Shown here: one piece after another, positions 51,369 to 59,772 of the stretch
Layout: every line of letters starts with the position of its first letter
Position numbering within the stretch: position 1 is the first letter of the stretch
Origin: Myxococcales bacterium
Lineage (GTDB): Bacteria; Myxococcota_A; Polyangia; Polyangiales; Ga0077539
Reading direction: 5' to 3'
Assembly (NCBI GenBank): GCA_016792845.1
Contig: JAEUKH010000029.1
Location: 1 to 64,000, forward strand
Length of the DNA: 64,000 nt
Notes under the pieces: generated by a model
What the model was told of the DNA's origin: nothing
Seen by the model: the letters and a program-made list of their open reading frames with translations, nothing else
Database searches by the model: none
Translations under genes and position numbers: made by a program

Positions 51369-52289
51369 CTATGCCGCCAAGACGGGGGCATAGAGCCGAA
51401 CCTGAACGAGCCCGTTGTTGCGCACGCTCACGTCGAGGGGCACGGCGGCCCGACCCGCGAGCGTGAGGTTGTCGAGCCGCGCGAGGGGCGCCCCGGCGGG
51501 GTCAAAAACCTCGATCTTACCGGCCGTGGGGTCGCTCACATAGCTCACCCCGTTGGGGGTCACGGCGATGCTGCGCGGCGCGAGAAACTGGCCTTGCGCG
51601 GCGCCCAAGGCGCCATATTGCCGCACCAGGGTGCCCGTGCGGGTCAGCACCTTCACGTTGGCGTCGAGGGCGTCGACCACATGGAGGTTGCCCGCGGCGT
51701 CGAGGGCGAGACCGCGCGGCGCTTTCGGCATGGCCTCGCTGCCCATCGAGAGCGAAACACCCATGCGGGCTGTGCCGTTGAGGTCGAAGCTCTTGATGGT
51801 GCCGGTCTTGCTGTCAGAAGCCCAAAGCACATTGTTGCTGTCAATCACGGCGTTGCGGCCGCTGCCCGCGCCGTCGATGCTGCGCACGAAGCGGCCCTCG
51901 GCCGAGACCAAGACCAGGCGACCGTTGCCGCTGTCGCTGACGAGCACCGTGCCGTCGGCGACAGGCAACACGCCGGTCGGAAAGTTTAGCCGCTGGGCCT
52001 CGTCGCCCGAGGCGCCGAAGGTCCATTGAGGGGCGCCCGAGGCGTTGAGCTGCGAGACCGTGTTGGCGCTCTGATCGATGCGGTACGCGCGGCCCGTGCG
52101 GGGGTCGACGATGAGGTAGGCCCCGTCGAGAGTCAGCGTGCGCAAGAGCGCCGCGGCGTCGCGGGGGATGGGCAAGGTCACCCCCGCCTCGTCGCCGCAC
52201 CCCACCAACATCAGCGACGGAAACAGGGTCGCGACGCCCGCGATGACGCCGCCCGAGAGAAGATGTCTGCGTGAGAACGTTGTCTTCAT
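51369..52289 (-). CDS. NHL-type beta-propeller protein with Tat-like signal
   Basis: The N-terminus (SRRHLLSGGVIAGVATLF) looks like a Tat signal and runs into a possible lipobox (MLVGC). The body is a propeller of NHL-like blades: LIVDPRTGRAYRID, FPTGVLPVADGTVLVSDSGNGRLVLV, GLALDAAGNLHVVDALDANVKVL and SIAVTPNGVSYVSDPTAGKIEVF. The protein is exported and probably works as a binding or scaffold module. It lies 12 bp downstream of the tail-collar gene, so the two probably share the promoter at 52812-52840. Confidence 0.75.
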   Translation of the reverse strand: MKTTFSRRHLLSGGVIAGVATLFPSLMLVGCGDEAGVTLPIPRDAAALLRTLTLDGAYLIVDPRTGRAYRIDQSANTVSQLNASGAPQWTFGASGDEAQRLNFPTGVLPVADGTVLVSDSGNGRLVLVSAEGRFVRSIDGAGSGRNAVIDSNNVLWASDSKTGTIKSFDLNGTARMGVSLSMGSEAMPKAPRGLALDAAGNLHVVDALDANVKVLTRTGTLVRQYGALGAAQGQFLAPRSIAVTPNGVSYVSDPTAGKIEVFDPAGAPLARLDNLTLAGRAAVPLDVSVRNNGLVQVRLYAPVLAA

Positions 52290-52301
52290 GGACGTTTCAC
52301 T

Positions 52302-52801
52302 TCACGCCCGCGAAGGGAAGATGCCTTCGAGACAGATGATGAAGTGAATGCCCATGCTCGGCTGCATCAGCGACACGGGCTGGCTGCCGCCGGTCGGCAG
52401 GGTCGGCAACACCGCCGCCTGGGCCCCCATGGCGCGGTTGTACGCCACCGGCGCCATCGGCGACGGCGTCATCGGCTCGGCCTCGGGCAGGTCGTACGAC
52501 ACGCCGTGGCTGTGCGCAGGCAGTTGGGCGACGCTCAGCGTCGTGGTCTCGGCGCCCGTCTGCTGGCCCACCCTGATCGGGCTGAGCCCCATGCCCGGCG
52601 CGTCGCCGCTGTGTACCGGCACCCGCCCGCGCAAATCGGGCAGCGCGAAGGTCACGCGGCCGTCGCCCCCGTAGGTGGTGCCCAAGATCGCGAACAGCGC
52701 TTGATTCGACGAGATCGCCAGCAACTGCCCGTTGCAGAAGCCCACCCCCGCGGTGCGAAGCTGCCTGCAAACATCATAATCGTACCAATGAATGATTCGA
52801 T
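52302..52801 (-). pseudogene. Frameshifted phage-tail-collar (microcystin-dependent-protein-like) gene
   Basis: From 52745 downstream, one frame encodes a typical tail-collar protein: FCNGQLLAISSNQALFAILG, TTYGGDGRVTFALPDLRGRVPV, TTTLSVAQLPAHSHG and a terminal FIICLEGIFPS. The normal N-terminus is missing from this frame but present in another: codons from 52801 to about 52748 read IESFIGTIMMFAGSFAPRGW, exactly the usual start of the family. The two frames meet at a run of five G followed by TGGGCTTC. One missing base (or a -1 slip) separates them. A sequencing error, a pseudogene or programmed frameshifting would all fit. No ATG stands at the expected start; ATGs exist at 52777 and 52774. 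Confidence 0.75.
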
Positions 52802-52811
52802 GATGACCGCG

Positions 52812-52840
52812 ATCTTATGTGTCGCACGTCAGCACGTCAA
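52812..52840 (-). promoter_or_regulatory. Sigma-70-type promoter before the tail-collar gene
   Basis: On the minus strand, TTGACG and TAAGAT are separated by 17 nt, close to consensus. The octamer TGACGTGC occurs twice in tandem across the -35 and spacer and could be an operator. Transcription would begin near 52805, almost at the first homologous codon of the tail-collar gene, so the message would have almost no leader. Confidence 0.5.
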
Positions 52841-52971
52841 ATACACAGTCTGTGAACGGGTTCGGCGGATCTTGCTTGTTGAGAGTGCCGCGGTGTTCAG
52901 AATGGTATTTGTGTGGCCGCGTGCGGCACATTCGATTCAATCTACGTCGGGCGGGCCGAGGCCCCGGCGTG

Positions 52972-55149
52972 TCAATTGAAGCCGAGGGGGCCGCGCTGCA
53001 TCCCGGGCTTGGCGCGATGCTCTTGCTGCAACGCGGCCATGAGCCGCGGGGCGTCGAGGGTGACGTCGAGGAGCCTCGCCTGGCGTCGCACCGTCGCAAA
53101 ATCGCCCGGGGTGAGGCGATCCATCGCGTCGAGCATGGCGCGGTACCGCGGCTCGTCGGCGGGGCTTAGGGCGGCACCGGCGGCGCCGAGGGTGCGCAGA
53201 AAGAGCTGCCAGCGCTGCGGGGCCTTCGGGGGGTCGAAGCGCAGCTTCAATGTGAAACGACGCAGCGCCGCGGGGTCGAGGTGCTCATAGAGGTTGGTCG
53301 AACAGATGAAGAAGCCTTCGAAAGACTCCATCTGCACGAGGAGCTCGTTCACCTGGGTGACCTCCCAATGGTGGTGCGCGCCTTGGCGGTTTTGAAAGAA
53401 GCTGTCGGCCTCATCGAGCAACAAGACCGAGTCTTCTTCTCGGGCCTGGCGAAACATCTCTGCGATGTTCTGCTCGGTCTGCCCCACGAAGGGCCCGAGC
53501 ACGTCGCTCGCGCGGCGCACCAAGATGGGCTTGCCGAGCCGCTCGGCGAGGTGGTGCGCGAAGGCCGTCTTGCCCGTGCCGGGCGGGCCGTAGAGGCACA
53601 CGCTGCCGTGGAGGCGGTTGCCCTCGGCGGCGGCGCGCCGTTCGAGCGAGGCGACGAGGGCGCTGAGGTCTTCGGTGCAGTTCAAGAAGCTGAGGTCGTA
53701 GACCTCGCTCATGGCCGGCGAGCCGATGCCGTCGGGGCCCTGCACCGCGAGGCTGTTATGAAAGATGCGGCTGAGGGCCTGCTCGACCTTGTCGGCGTCG
53801 GTGTACCCCGTGAGCCGCACGACCCGCGCCGCGCGCTCGATGTGGGCGGGGGTGAGCCGCTCATCGGCGGCCATCTTGCGGGCCCAAAGCTCGCGAATGG
53901 GCAGCCCCGCGAGCTGCTTCGTGAGGATGCGCTGCCGCACGGGCTGCGGGGGCGTGCGAAGCTCAAAGATGAAGTCAAAGCGACGCAGAAACGCCGCGTC
54001 GATCTGTTCGACCTCGTTTGACAGCCACAGCGTCGGCACCGGGTTGCCTTCGAGGAGGCGGTTCGTCCACCCTTTGTCTTCACCCGAGCGCTTCTGGCGA
54101 CCGAAGAACGGGTGCCAGCGGTCGGGGAAGACGTCTTCGATCTCATCAAAGAGCACCAGGGTGTTCTTTCGGCGGCCCAACATCCGTTGGCAGAGCTGAA
54201 AGGCCGAGAAGCGCCCTGTGCCCGAGGTGGGGCTGCCGTCTTCGGCCTCGACGTTGACCTCGTGCAAGGTCGCCTCAAGCTCGGCGGCGATGGCCCGGGC
54301 CAGCTCGGTCTTGCCCGTACCCGGCACGCCGTACATCAACACGTTGACGCCGTCGGCCGAGCGCTCGAGCGCCCCGCGCAGAAAACCTACCAACAAATCA
54401 ATGTCTTCGCGCGCATGGGGGAAGTCTTCAAACGACAGCCGCGGCGTCGGGCATTGCTTGAAGAAATTGCCCAAGATCGCCTCGGGCTGGTCGTACTCGG
54501 TCAAGAGGATGTTCTCGAGCCCGTCCATCACCTCGAAGGGGTCATCCCAGGTGCGGCGCACGTCGCTCGCGACCCGCACCAGCCCCGTCGCCGCGAGCGG
54601 CCCGGTGCGCTTCAGCGCCTCGCGCACGGCGGCCTCGTCGAGCCCCAGCACCAGGGCCAGGAGCTCGTGCAAGCGCCGCAGCGACAGCCCGTCGAGGCGC
54701 TCAAAACACGCCTGGATGGGCTTGTGCAGATCGAGCGCGATGGCAAAGGCCAAGATCTCTTGCTCGGCCTGGGTGAAGTTCAACAAGCGACCCAAGGTCG
54801 CCACGTTGCGAAACAGCACCCCCTCGCGCACCACCTCGCTGGCCTCCATGGCCTCGTGCCGCGCCGCCAGGGCCTTGCGCGCTTGCGGGAGCGTCGTGCC
54901 CTCAAGACCGAGGTTGCCCAGCCCCACCGCCTCAAGGGGCGAGCGGTCGTCGCCCTCATCGAGCAAGAAGAAATACTTCAGCGTGTCGGTGTGAACGAGG
55001 GCCCGCACCGTCCACAGCTCGGTGAGCTCGCAGCGCGGGCGCTCTGCGGGCTTGCGGGCGCGACGGGTTGGGGGCGACGCGACCTTGCGCGCGGTGCTAC
55101 CGCGCCGGGCAGCGGTGGGAGTCTTCTTCGCGGGCGTACGACTGGCCAT
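52972..55149 (-). CDS. Protein with two AAA+ ATPase domains
   Basis: The 725-residue protein has a basic Ala/Thr/Lys-rich N-terminus (residues 1-40), a helical region of about 230 residues, then two AAA+ modules. The first has Walker A YGVPGTGKTELA and Walker B LVLFDEIEDVF. The second has YGPPGTGKTAFAHHLA, VLLLDEADSFF and NLYEHLDPAALRRFTLKLRF with the arginine finger. The first module also shows IDAAFLRRFDFIFEL. Such proteins are unfoldases or remodelers; the target is unknown. It lies upstream of, and on the same strand as, the tail-collar gene, but that gene has its own promoter. Confidence 0.85.
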   Translation of the reverse strand: MASRTPAKKTPTAARRGSTARKVASPPTRRARKPAERPRCELTELWTVRALVHTDTLKYFFLLDEGDDRSPLEAVGLGNLGLEGTTLPQARKALAARHEAMEASEVVREGVLFRNVATLGRLLNFTQAEQEILAFAIALDLHKPIQACFERLDGLSLRRLHELLALVLGLDEAAVREALKRTGPLAATGLVRVASDVRRTWDDPFEVMDGLENILLTEYDQPEAILGNFFKQCPTPRLSFEDFPHAREDIDLLVGFLRGALERSADGVNVLMYGVPGTGKTELARAIAAELEATLHEVNVEAEDGSPTSGTGRFSAFQLCQRMLGRRKNTLVLFDEIEDVFPDRWHPFFGRQKRSGEDKGWTNRLLEGNPVPTLWLSNEVEQIDAAFLRRFDFIFELRTPPQPVRQRILTKQLAGLPIRELWARKMAADERLTPAHIERAARVVRLTGYTDADKVEQALSRIFHNSLAVQGPDGIGSPAMSEVYDLSFLNCTEDLSALVASLERRAAAEGNRLHGSVCLYGPPGTGKTAFAHHLAERLGKPILVRRASDVLGPFVGQTEQNIAEMFRQAREEDSVLLLDEADSFFQNRQGAHHHWEVTQVNELLVQMESFEGFFICSTNLYEHLDPAALRRFTLKLRFDPPKAPQRWQLFLRTLGAAGAALSPADEPRYRAMLDAMDRLTPGDFATVRRQARLLDVTLDAPRLMAALQQEHRAKPGMQRGPLGFN

Positions 55150-55269
55150 GCAGGGTCTTCGGCTCTCTTCAGGGTGCTTCGTGCCCTCGCACCAACACCA
55201 GAGCGATTGTCTTGCACACCCCAGCGCCCCTCCGCAACCCGCCCGAACCTTCAGGCCAGACAGGCTATG

Positions 55270-55923
55270 TCACGGCTCGTCGATGAGCCCGGCCCGGTAG
55301 GCGTAGCGTACGATCTCGCCGTTTGACTGCGCGCGGAGCTTTTCGCGCACATGGGCGAGGTGATTGCTGACGGTGCTGCCCGAGAGGTTCAACTCGGCGG
55401 CGATGTCGGCCACCGTGCGACCCTGGGCGATGAGCATGAACACCTGGTATTCGCGGGCCGAGAGCGTCTCGTGCGGGGCCCGCTCTGAGCGGCTGCGCGC
55501 GGCCTCTTCGGCGCGATGCACGGCCTCGGTGCGCACCACCTCGCCTGCGGCCACGCGGCGGATGGTGTCAATGATGGTCTCGGGCGGCTCGGTCTTGCCG
55601 AGGTAGGCCGCGGCGCCCTCTTTGAGCATCCGGAGGCCGTACTGGTCTTCGGGGTACATCGAGAGCACCACCACGCGAAGCCCGGGCTGCGACTCATGGA
55701 GACGCCGCATCACCTCGACGCCGCTCACCCGCGGGAGCGAGAGGTCGAGCACCAAGACGTCCCAAGAGTCTTTGTCGGGGGCGTTCAGCACGGCGCGGCC
55801 GTCGACCGCTTCGCCCACCACCAAGAAGTCACCCGCGGTCTCTAGAAGCTGCCGTAAACCTTGCCGCACGATGGCATGGTCGTCGGCCAGAAACACCCGA
55901 ATCGGACGTGGTGAGGTGCCCAT
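55270..55923 (-). CDS. NarL/FixJ-type response regulator
   Basis: The protein has 217 residues from the ATG at 55923 (ATG 55944 is possible). The receiver has FLADDHAIVRQGL, the phospho-acceptor Asp60 in DVLVLDLSLPR, and the Lys in AAYLGKTEPPE. The LuxR-type helix-turn-helix is LSAREYQVFMLIAQGRTVADIAAELNLSGSTVSNHLAHVREKL in outline (positions near 160-203). It should be phosphorylated by the kinase encoded 51 bp upstream on the same strand. Targets are unknown; no palindrome was found next to it. Confidence 0.92.
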   Translation of the reverse strand: MGTSPRPIRVFLADDHAIVRQGLRQLLETAGDFLVVGEAVDGRAVLNAPDKDSWDVLVLDLSLPRVSGVEVMRRLHESQPGLRVVVLSMYPEDQYGLRMLKEGAAAYLGKTEPPETIIDTIRRVAAGEVVRTEAVHRAEEAARSRSERAPHETLSAREYQVFMLIAQGRTVADIAAELNLSGSTVSNHLAHVREKLRAQSNGEIVRYAYRAGLIDEP

Positions 55924-55974
55924 CTCGACACACGCACCGTGCATCGTCAGACCGCTCTCGCGCAAGGCCCATGT

Positions 55975-57321
55975 TCACGAACGCGACACCGCGGGGAACT
56001 CTGCGCGCACCCGCGTGCCCAGGCCGTTCATCCGCTCGATGATCAGCGTGCCGCCCACCGCCCGCACGCGCTCGCGCATCCCGACGATGCCGTGCCCCGA
56101 CGGGCGATCGCCCGGGTCGTAGCCCACACCGTCGTCGGTGACCTCGACGATCAGCGTGTCGTGCACCCGCGCCACCGACACCTGCACCTCGTTCGCCTGC
56201 GCGTGCCGCTGCACGTTCGTGAGCGACTCCTGGGCCACGCGAAAGGCCACCGCCGCGCGGGCCTCGGGCAGCGACGCGAGGTCGCCATCGGTGACGATCT
56301 TCACCTCAAGCCCGCCTTGGGTGCGGGTGCGCTCGGCGAGCCATTCGAGCGCCGGCCCGAGCCCCAACTCTGCAAGGGCCCGCGGTCGGAGGTCGGCCAC
56401 CAGGTGTCGAATGTTGTCATGGGTGCGCATCACGATGGCCTCCATGTCGATGAGGTTCTGCCCGATGGTGGCCGGGGCCCGGGCGAAGCGTTGCCGCGCG
56501 AGGCTCAGCGCGAAGCGCAGCGCCGTCAGCTCCTGGCCGAGCTCGTCGTGGAGCTCGCGGGCGATGTGGGCCCGCTCGGCCTCGCGGGCGAGCTCAAGGT
56601 GCTCGGCCAGGGCGCGGAGCTCGGCGGTCTGCTCGGCCACCCGCTGTTCGAGGTTCGACGTGAGCCGGGTGAGGGCGTGGGCCTTCTCGTGACGGTCGAG
56701 CAAGACCCGGGTCGCGTAGTGCCCCGCGAGGATGCCCAACACCGTCGCGAAGGTGAGGTAGCTCAGCGTGGTGGCCGCGTAGGGGCCCGCGAGCCCGTCA
56801 GGCGCACGCAGAAAGTACCCGAGGCTCAGCATCGCGGCGCCCAAGACGTTGAGCCCCACGCGCTGCGACAAGGGCATCGGCACGGGCACGCCGAAGATCG
56901 CGAAGAGATACGAGAAATGAAACCACGGGGTCTCTAGACCCCCGAGGGCGCCGAGTTGCCAGCCGATCCAGGCGCCGTTCAGGCACTGCCAGAACACCGC
57001 CCAGAGGCTCCGCACCCGCGGGCTGAGGGGCAGCCAGCGGAGCCCCGCGTACACCGCGCCCTGCGCGAAGAGGGTGCCCGCGCGGAGCCACGCGAAGTGC
57101 ACCATCACCTCTTGGCGCCCCTCAAACACGAGCGGGTCGAGGAGCCACCAAAAGAGCGTCACCGGAATGATCAGGAAGCTCAGCTGCGAGGCCGTCCGAA
57201 TGCCTGCGTCGCGCAGATACTCGGTCTCATCGTCGCGCAACCTGAAGTCACGGGCTGTGAGGTCAGAGAACACTGCCCGAGGTTCTACCGTAGGGGCCGA
57301 AACGTCGTCATCCGCCTGCAA
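55975..57321 (-). CDS. Membrane sensor histidine kinase (NarX/DegS class, HisKA_3)
   Basis: The protein has 448 residues. About six helices (positions 48-215) form the sensor, with little periplasmic loop, so it may sense the membrane or a lipophilic signal. A coiled coil (ALTRLTSNLEQRVAEQTAELRAL) leads to the dimer domain EAERAHIARELHDELGQELT with His258. The ATPase domain has RVAQESLTNVQRHA (N box), VTDDGVGYDPGD (G1) and GHGIVGMRERV (G2). It pairs with the downstream NarL-type regulator. The start appears to be TTG 57321; GTG 57273 is an alternative. Confidence 0.9.
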   Translation of the reverse strand: MQADDDVSAPTVEPRAVFSDLTARDFRLRDDETEYLRDAGIRTASQLSFLIIPVTLFWWLLDPLVFEGRQEVMVHFAWLRAGTLFAQGAVYAGLRWLPLSPRVRSLWAVFWQCLNGAWIGWQLGALGGLETPWFHFSYLFAIFGVPVPMPLSQRVGLNVLGAAMLSLGYFLRAPDGLAGPYAATTLSYLTFATVLGILAGHYATRVLLDRHEKAHALTRLTSNLEQRVAEQTAELRALAEHLELAREAERAHIARELHDELGQELTALRFALSLARQRFARAPATIGQNLIDMEAIVMRTHDNIRHLVADLRPRALAELGLGPALEWLAERTRTQGGLEVKIVTDGDLASLPEARAAVAFRVAQESLTNVQRHAQANEVQVSVARVHDTLIVEVTDDGVGYDPGDRPSGHGIVGMRERVRAVGGTLIIERMNGLGTRVRAEFPAVSRS

Positions 57322-57355
57322 TCTCCAGAAGGCTTCGGTACACTCCCGGGCCGTG

Positions 57356-58522
57356 ATGCTACGCCGCGCCCTGCCGGGTCTCGTGTCGCTCTATGGCTGC
57401 TCCCTCGCGCGCGCGCAAACGCCGCCGGTCACGGGCTCAGAGGCGCCGCCCGCGGTGGTGGCCTTCGAGGGTGACCCCGAGGGGCGCGAGACCCAGGTGA
57501 CCGTGCGCGCCGGCCCCGGCCTCGCAGGGCGCACCGTGCTCGGGCGTGTCACCCACGTCGACGGCGCCGCGCTGAGGGGCCTGGTGCTCGCCGGCCGCGA
57601 CTCCGCCCGCCCGACGGTGCTGGTGACCGCGGCGACCCACCGCACCGTGCGTGCGAGCGCCTACACCGCCTCGCTCTTTCGCGTCGACGCGACCGGGGCG
57701 AGCACCACCCTCTGCGACCAGGTGGCCGAGCTCTCGACGCCGCTCCAGACCGCCAACGGCACGGTGCTCGTGCAGCGCGGGCGCGACGGCGACGAGCCCG
57801 TCGACGACGGCACGCGGCAGTTTCGTGAGCGCGAAGACCAGCTCGAAATCGCCGCGATCGCGCCGTCGACGGGGCGCCTCCGTACGGTGTGGCAGGGCCG
57901 CGGGCAGCTGGCCTTTCTCGCCGCGGCGCTCCAAGGTGACGAGGTCGCGGTGTACTGGGTGCACAACGGCGCCTCGACGCTCATGGCCCTCGACGCTCGC
58001 ACCGGCGCGCAGCGCGTGCTGTGTCAGAACCTCCCGGTCGCGCGCGATTTTTCGTACGATCCGGTGCACCGCCGCGTGGTCTTCGCGCGGGCCACCCAAG
58101 ACCCGCAGCAGTACGAAGTGGCCGCCGTGAGCGCCCTCGGCGGGCCCGTCACGGTGCTCGCCCGCGGCGCCAGCGATCGGCTCATGCCCGCGGCCCTCGG
58201 CGACGGCGCCGTGGCCTTCTCGCGGCCCGACGCGCAGGGCCTCGGGCTCGTCGCGGCGAGCGCCAACGTCGGCCCTCCGACCCGGGCGGGCGCCGCACCC
58301 GAGGGCGCCGTCTCGTGGGTGACGCCCTTCGCGTTGCAGGGCCCGGGCACCGACGCCGTGGTGGCCCAACACTCCTCGGGCCGGTGGATCGTGCGGCACA
58401 CCGACAGCGCGCGGCAAGAGTGGTCGCTCTGGTCGCGCGCGACGCGCCAGGTGATCGTGCCGAGCAGCCCCGAGGCCGCGATCGAGCTCGTTGGCTTTGT
58501 GCCCGAAGGAGCCGCACGATGA
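57356..58522 (+). CDS. Exported PD40/WD40-like beta-propeller protein
   Basis: The 388-residue protein has a signal peptide (RRALPGLVSLYGCSLARAQ) and a repeated strand pattern like PD40 propellers: LFRVDATGASTTLCDQVAEL, LEIAAIAPSTGRLRTVWQG, VYWVHNGASTLMALDARTG, FSYDPVHRRVVFARATQDP. No enzyme motif is seen. The stop overlaps the ATG of the next gene (ATGA), a lytic-transglycosylase-like MYXO-CTERM protein, so the two should act together at the envelope. It diverges from the histidine kinase gene. Confidence 0.7.
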   Translation: MLRRALPGLVSLYGCSLARAQTPPVTGSEAPPAVVAFEGDPEGRETQVTVRAGPGLAGRTVLGRVTHVDGAALRGLVLAGRDSARPTVLVTAATHRTVRASAYTASLFRVDATGASTTLCDQVAELSTPLQTANGTVLVQRGRDGDEPVDDGTRQFREREDQLEIAAIAPSTGRLRTVWQGRGQLAFLAAALQGDEVAVYWVHNGASTLMALDARTGAQRVLCQNLPVARDFSYDPVHRRVVFARATQDPQQYEVAAVSALGGPVTVLARGASDRLMPAALGDGAVAFSRPDAQGLGLVAASANVGPPTRAGAAPEGAVSWVTPFALQGPGTDAVVAQHSSGRWIVRHTDSARQEWSLWSRATRQVIVPSSPEAAIELVGFVPEGAAR

Positions 58523-59772
58523 AGCGCCTCAGCGCAGCCCTGGTGGTCGGTCTGTGGAGCCTTTGGGGGGCCGAAGCGCGGGCACAATGCACCGGCGGGT
58601 CGGCGTGTCCGCCGTGCACCCAGTGTCGGGTCGGGCCGAGCAGCGGCACCAACCCCACCGTGCCCGAAATGAGCCGGCTCTTCGACCAGATCGCCTCAGG
58701 CCCCCAAACCTACGGCACCCTAGGGTGGAACTTCGGGGGCCGCACCACCTTCGGCGCCGGCCCCGGGTGGTGTTCGGGCACGGGGCGTCGCGACACCGTG
58801 GCGGTCACCTTCCCTTGCATTCTGTTGAAGGCGATCTACCTCACCGAGAGCGCCTGGCGGCAGTTCTGTAGCACCAACCAGACGGTGATCTCGTTCGACT
58901 GCGGCTACGGCATCGCCCAGGTCACGAGCGGCATGCGCCGCGGCGAGACCAGCGCCTACGACGCCAACCGCGTCGCCTCGTCGGCGGCCTACAACGTCTC
59001 GGTGGGGGCGGCCATCCTCGCCGACAAATGGCGGGCCTCGCCTTGCGTGGGCCTCAACGACCCGCAGATCGTCGAAGACTGGTACTTCGCCACCTGGGGC
59101 TACAACGGCTTCTCGTACCGCAACAACCCCAACAACCCCATGTTTCGCGCCGACCGGCCTGAGTTCCGCACGCCCGGCGTCGCCAGCGCCCAGACCCGCG
59201 CCAACTACCCCTACCAAGAGCTCGTCTGGGGGTATGCCCACTACCCCCTCACGGCGCAACACTACACGGGCATCGCGCTCCGTTACCCAAACCGCGCCGA
59301 GATCTGCCGAGACTGCGCGCGCCCCACGGCGACGCTCTCCGAGCCTGCGGGCTCACACCGCGGGGGCTGCGCCACCACGACGCCGGTCGACGCTGGGGTG
59401 CGCGACGCGGGCAACCCCATCGATGTGCCCCGCGACACCGGCAACGACGTGCCCCGCGACACGGGCAACGACGTGCCCCGCGACACCGGCAACGACACGG
59501 GCAACGACGTAGGCAACGACCTCGGCAACGACACCGGCGAGCCGGTCGTGCGAGACAGCGGCGCGCCCGTCGACGCGGGCTCCATCGAAGACCTCGGGCG
59601 GGCCGAAGACCTCGGGGCCGAGCCGCTCACCGAGGGCGATCAGGGGTGCAGCTGTCGGGTGCCACAAACCCGCACCCGCTGGCGCTCGAACGGCGCCCTC
59701 GTCGGAGCCCTCATGGCGACATGGTGCCTGCGAGCTCGACGCCGCCGCCGCGCTCGTACCGAAGCACGTTGA
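58519..59772 (+). CDS. Lytic-transglycosylase-like protein with MYXO-CTERM tail
   Basis: The 417-residue protein has a signal peptide (SAALVVGLWSLWGAEARAQ), then a Cys-rich segment (CTGGSACPPCTQC) and a domain with the SLT/goose-lysozyme layout: ILLKAIYLTESAWRQF (likely catalytic Glu near residue 110), FDCGYGIAQVTSGM and AAYNVSVGAAILADKWR. It may cleave peptidoglycan. An Asp/Thr/Asn repeat linker (PRDTGNDVPRDTGND) precedes the MYXO-CTERM tail: GDQGCSCRVP, a hydrophobic stretch (GALVGALMATWCL) and RARRRRRAR. It should be processed and held on the cell surface. Its 3' end overlaps the convergent binding-protein gene by 62 bp. Confidence 0.78.
   Translation: MKRLSAALVVGLWSLWGAEARAQCTGGSACPPCTQCRVGPSSGTNPTVPEMSRLFDQIASGPQTYGTLGWNFGGRTTFGAGPGWCSGTGRRDTVAVTFPCILLKAIYLTESAWRQFCSTNQTVISFDCGYGIAQVTSGMRRGETSAYDANRVASSAAYNVSVGAAILADKWRASPCVGLNDPQIVEDWYFATWGYNGFSYRNNPNNPMFRADRPEFRTPGVASAQTRANYPYQELVWGYAHYPLTAQHYTGIALRYPNRAEICRDCARPTATLSEPAGSHRGGCATTTPVDAGVRDAGNPIDVPRDTGNDVPRDTGNDVPRDTGNDTGNDVGNDLGNDTGEPVVRDSGAPVDAGSIEDLGRAEDLGAEPLTEGDQGCSCRVPQTRTRWRSNGALVGALMATWCLRARRRRRARTEAR
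59420..59545 (+). repeat. Coding repeat encoding a TGNDVPRD linker
   Basis: A degenerate repeat of GACACCGGCAACGACGTGCC-type units encodes TGND blocks in the linker before the MYXO-CTERM tail. It resembles the acidic linkers found after other signal sequences in this window. Confidence 0.75.

Noticed and set aside
51369..55149. Phage tail or contractile injection system (tail collar plus AAA+ ATPase)
   Set aside because: No sheath, tube, baseplate or spike genes are in the window, and tail-collar proteins of this type are often stand-alone.
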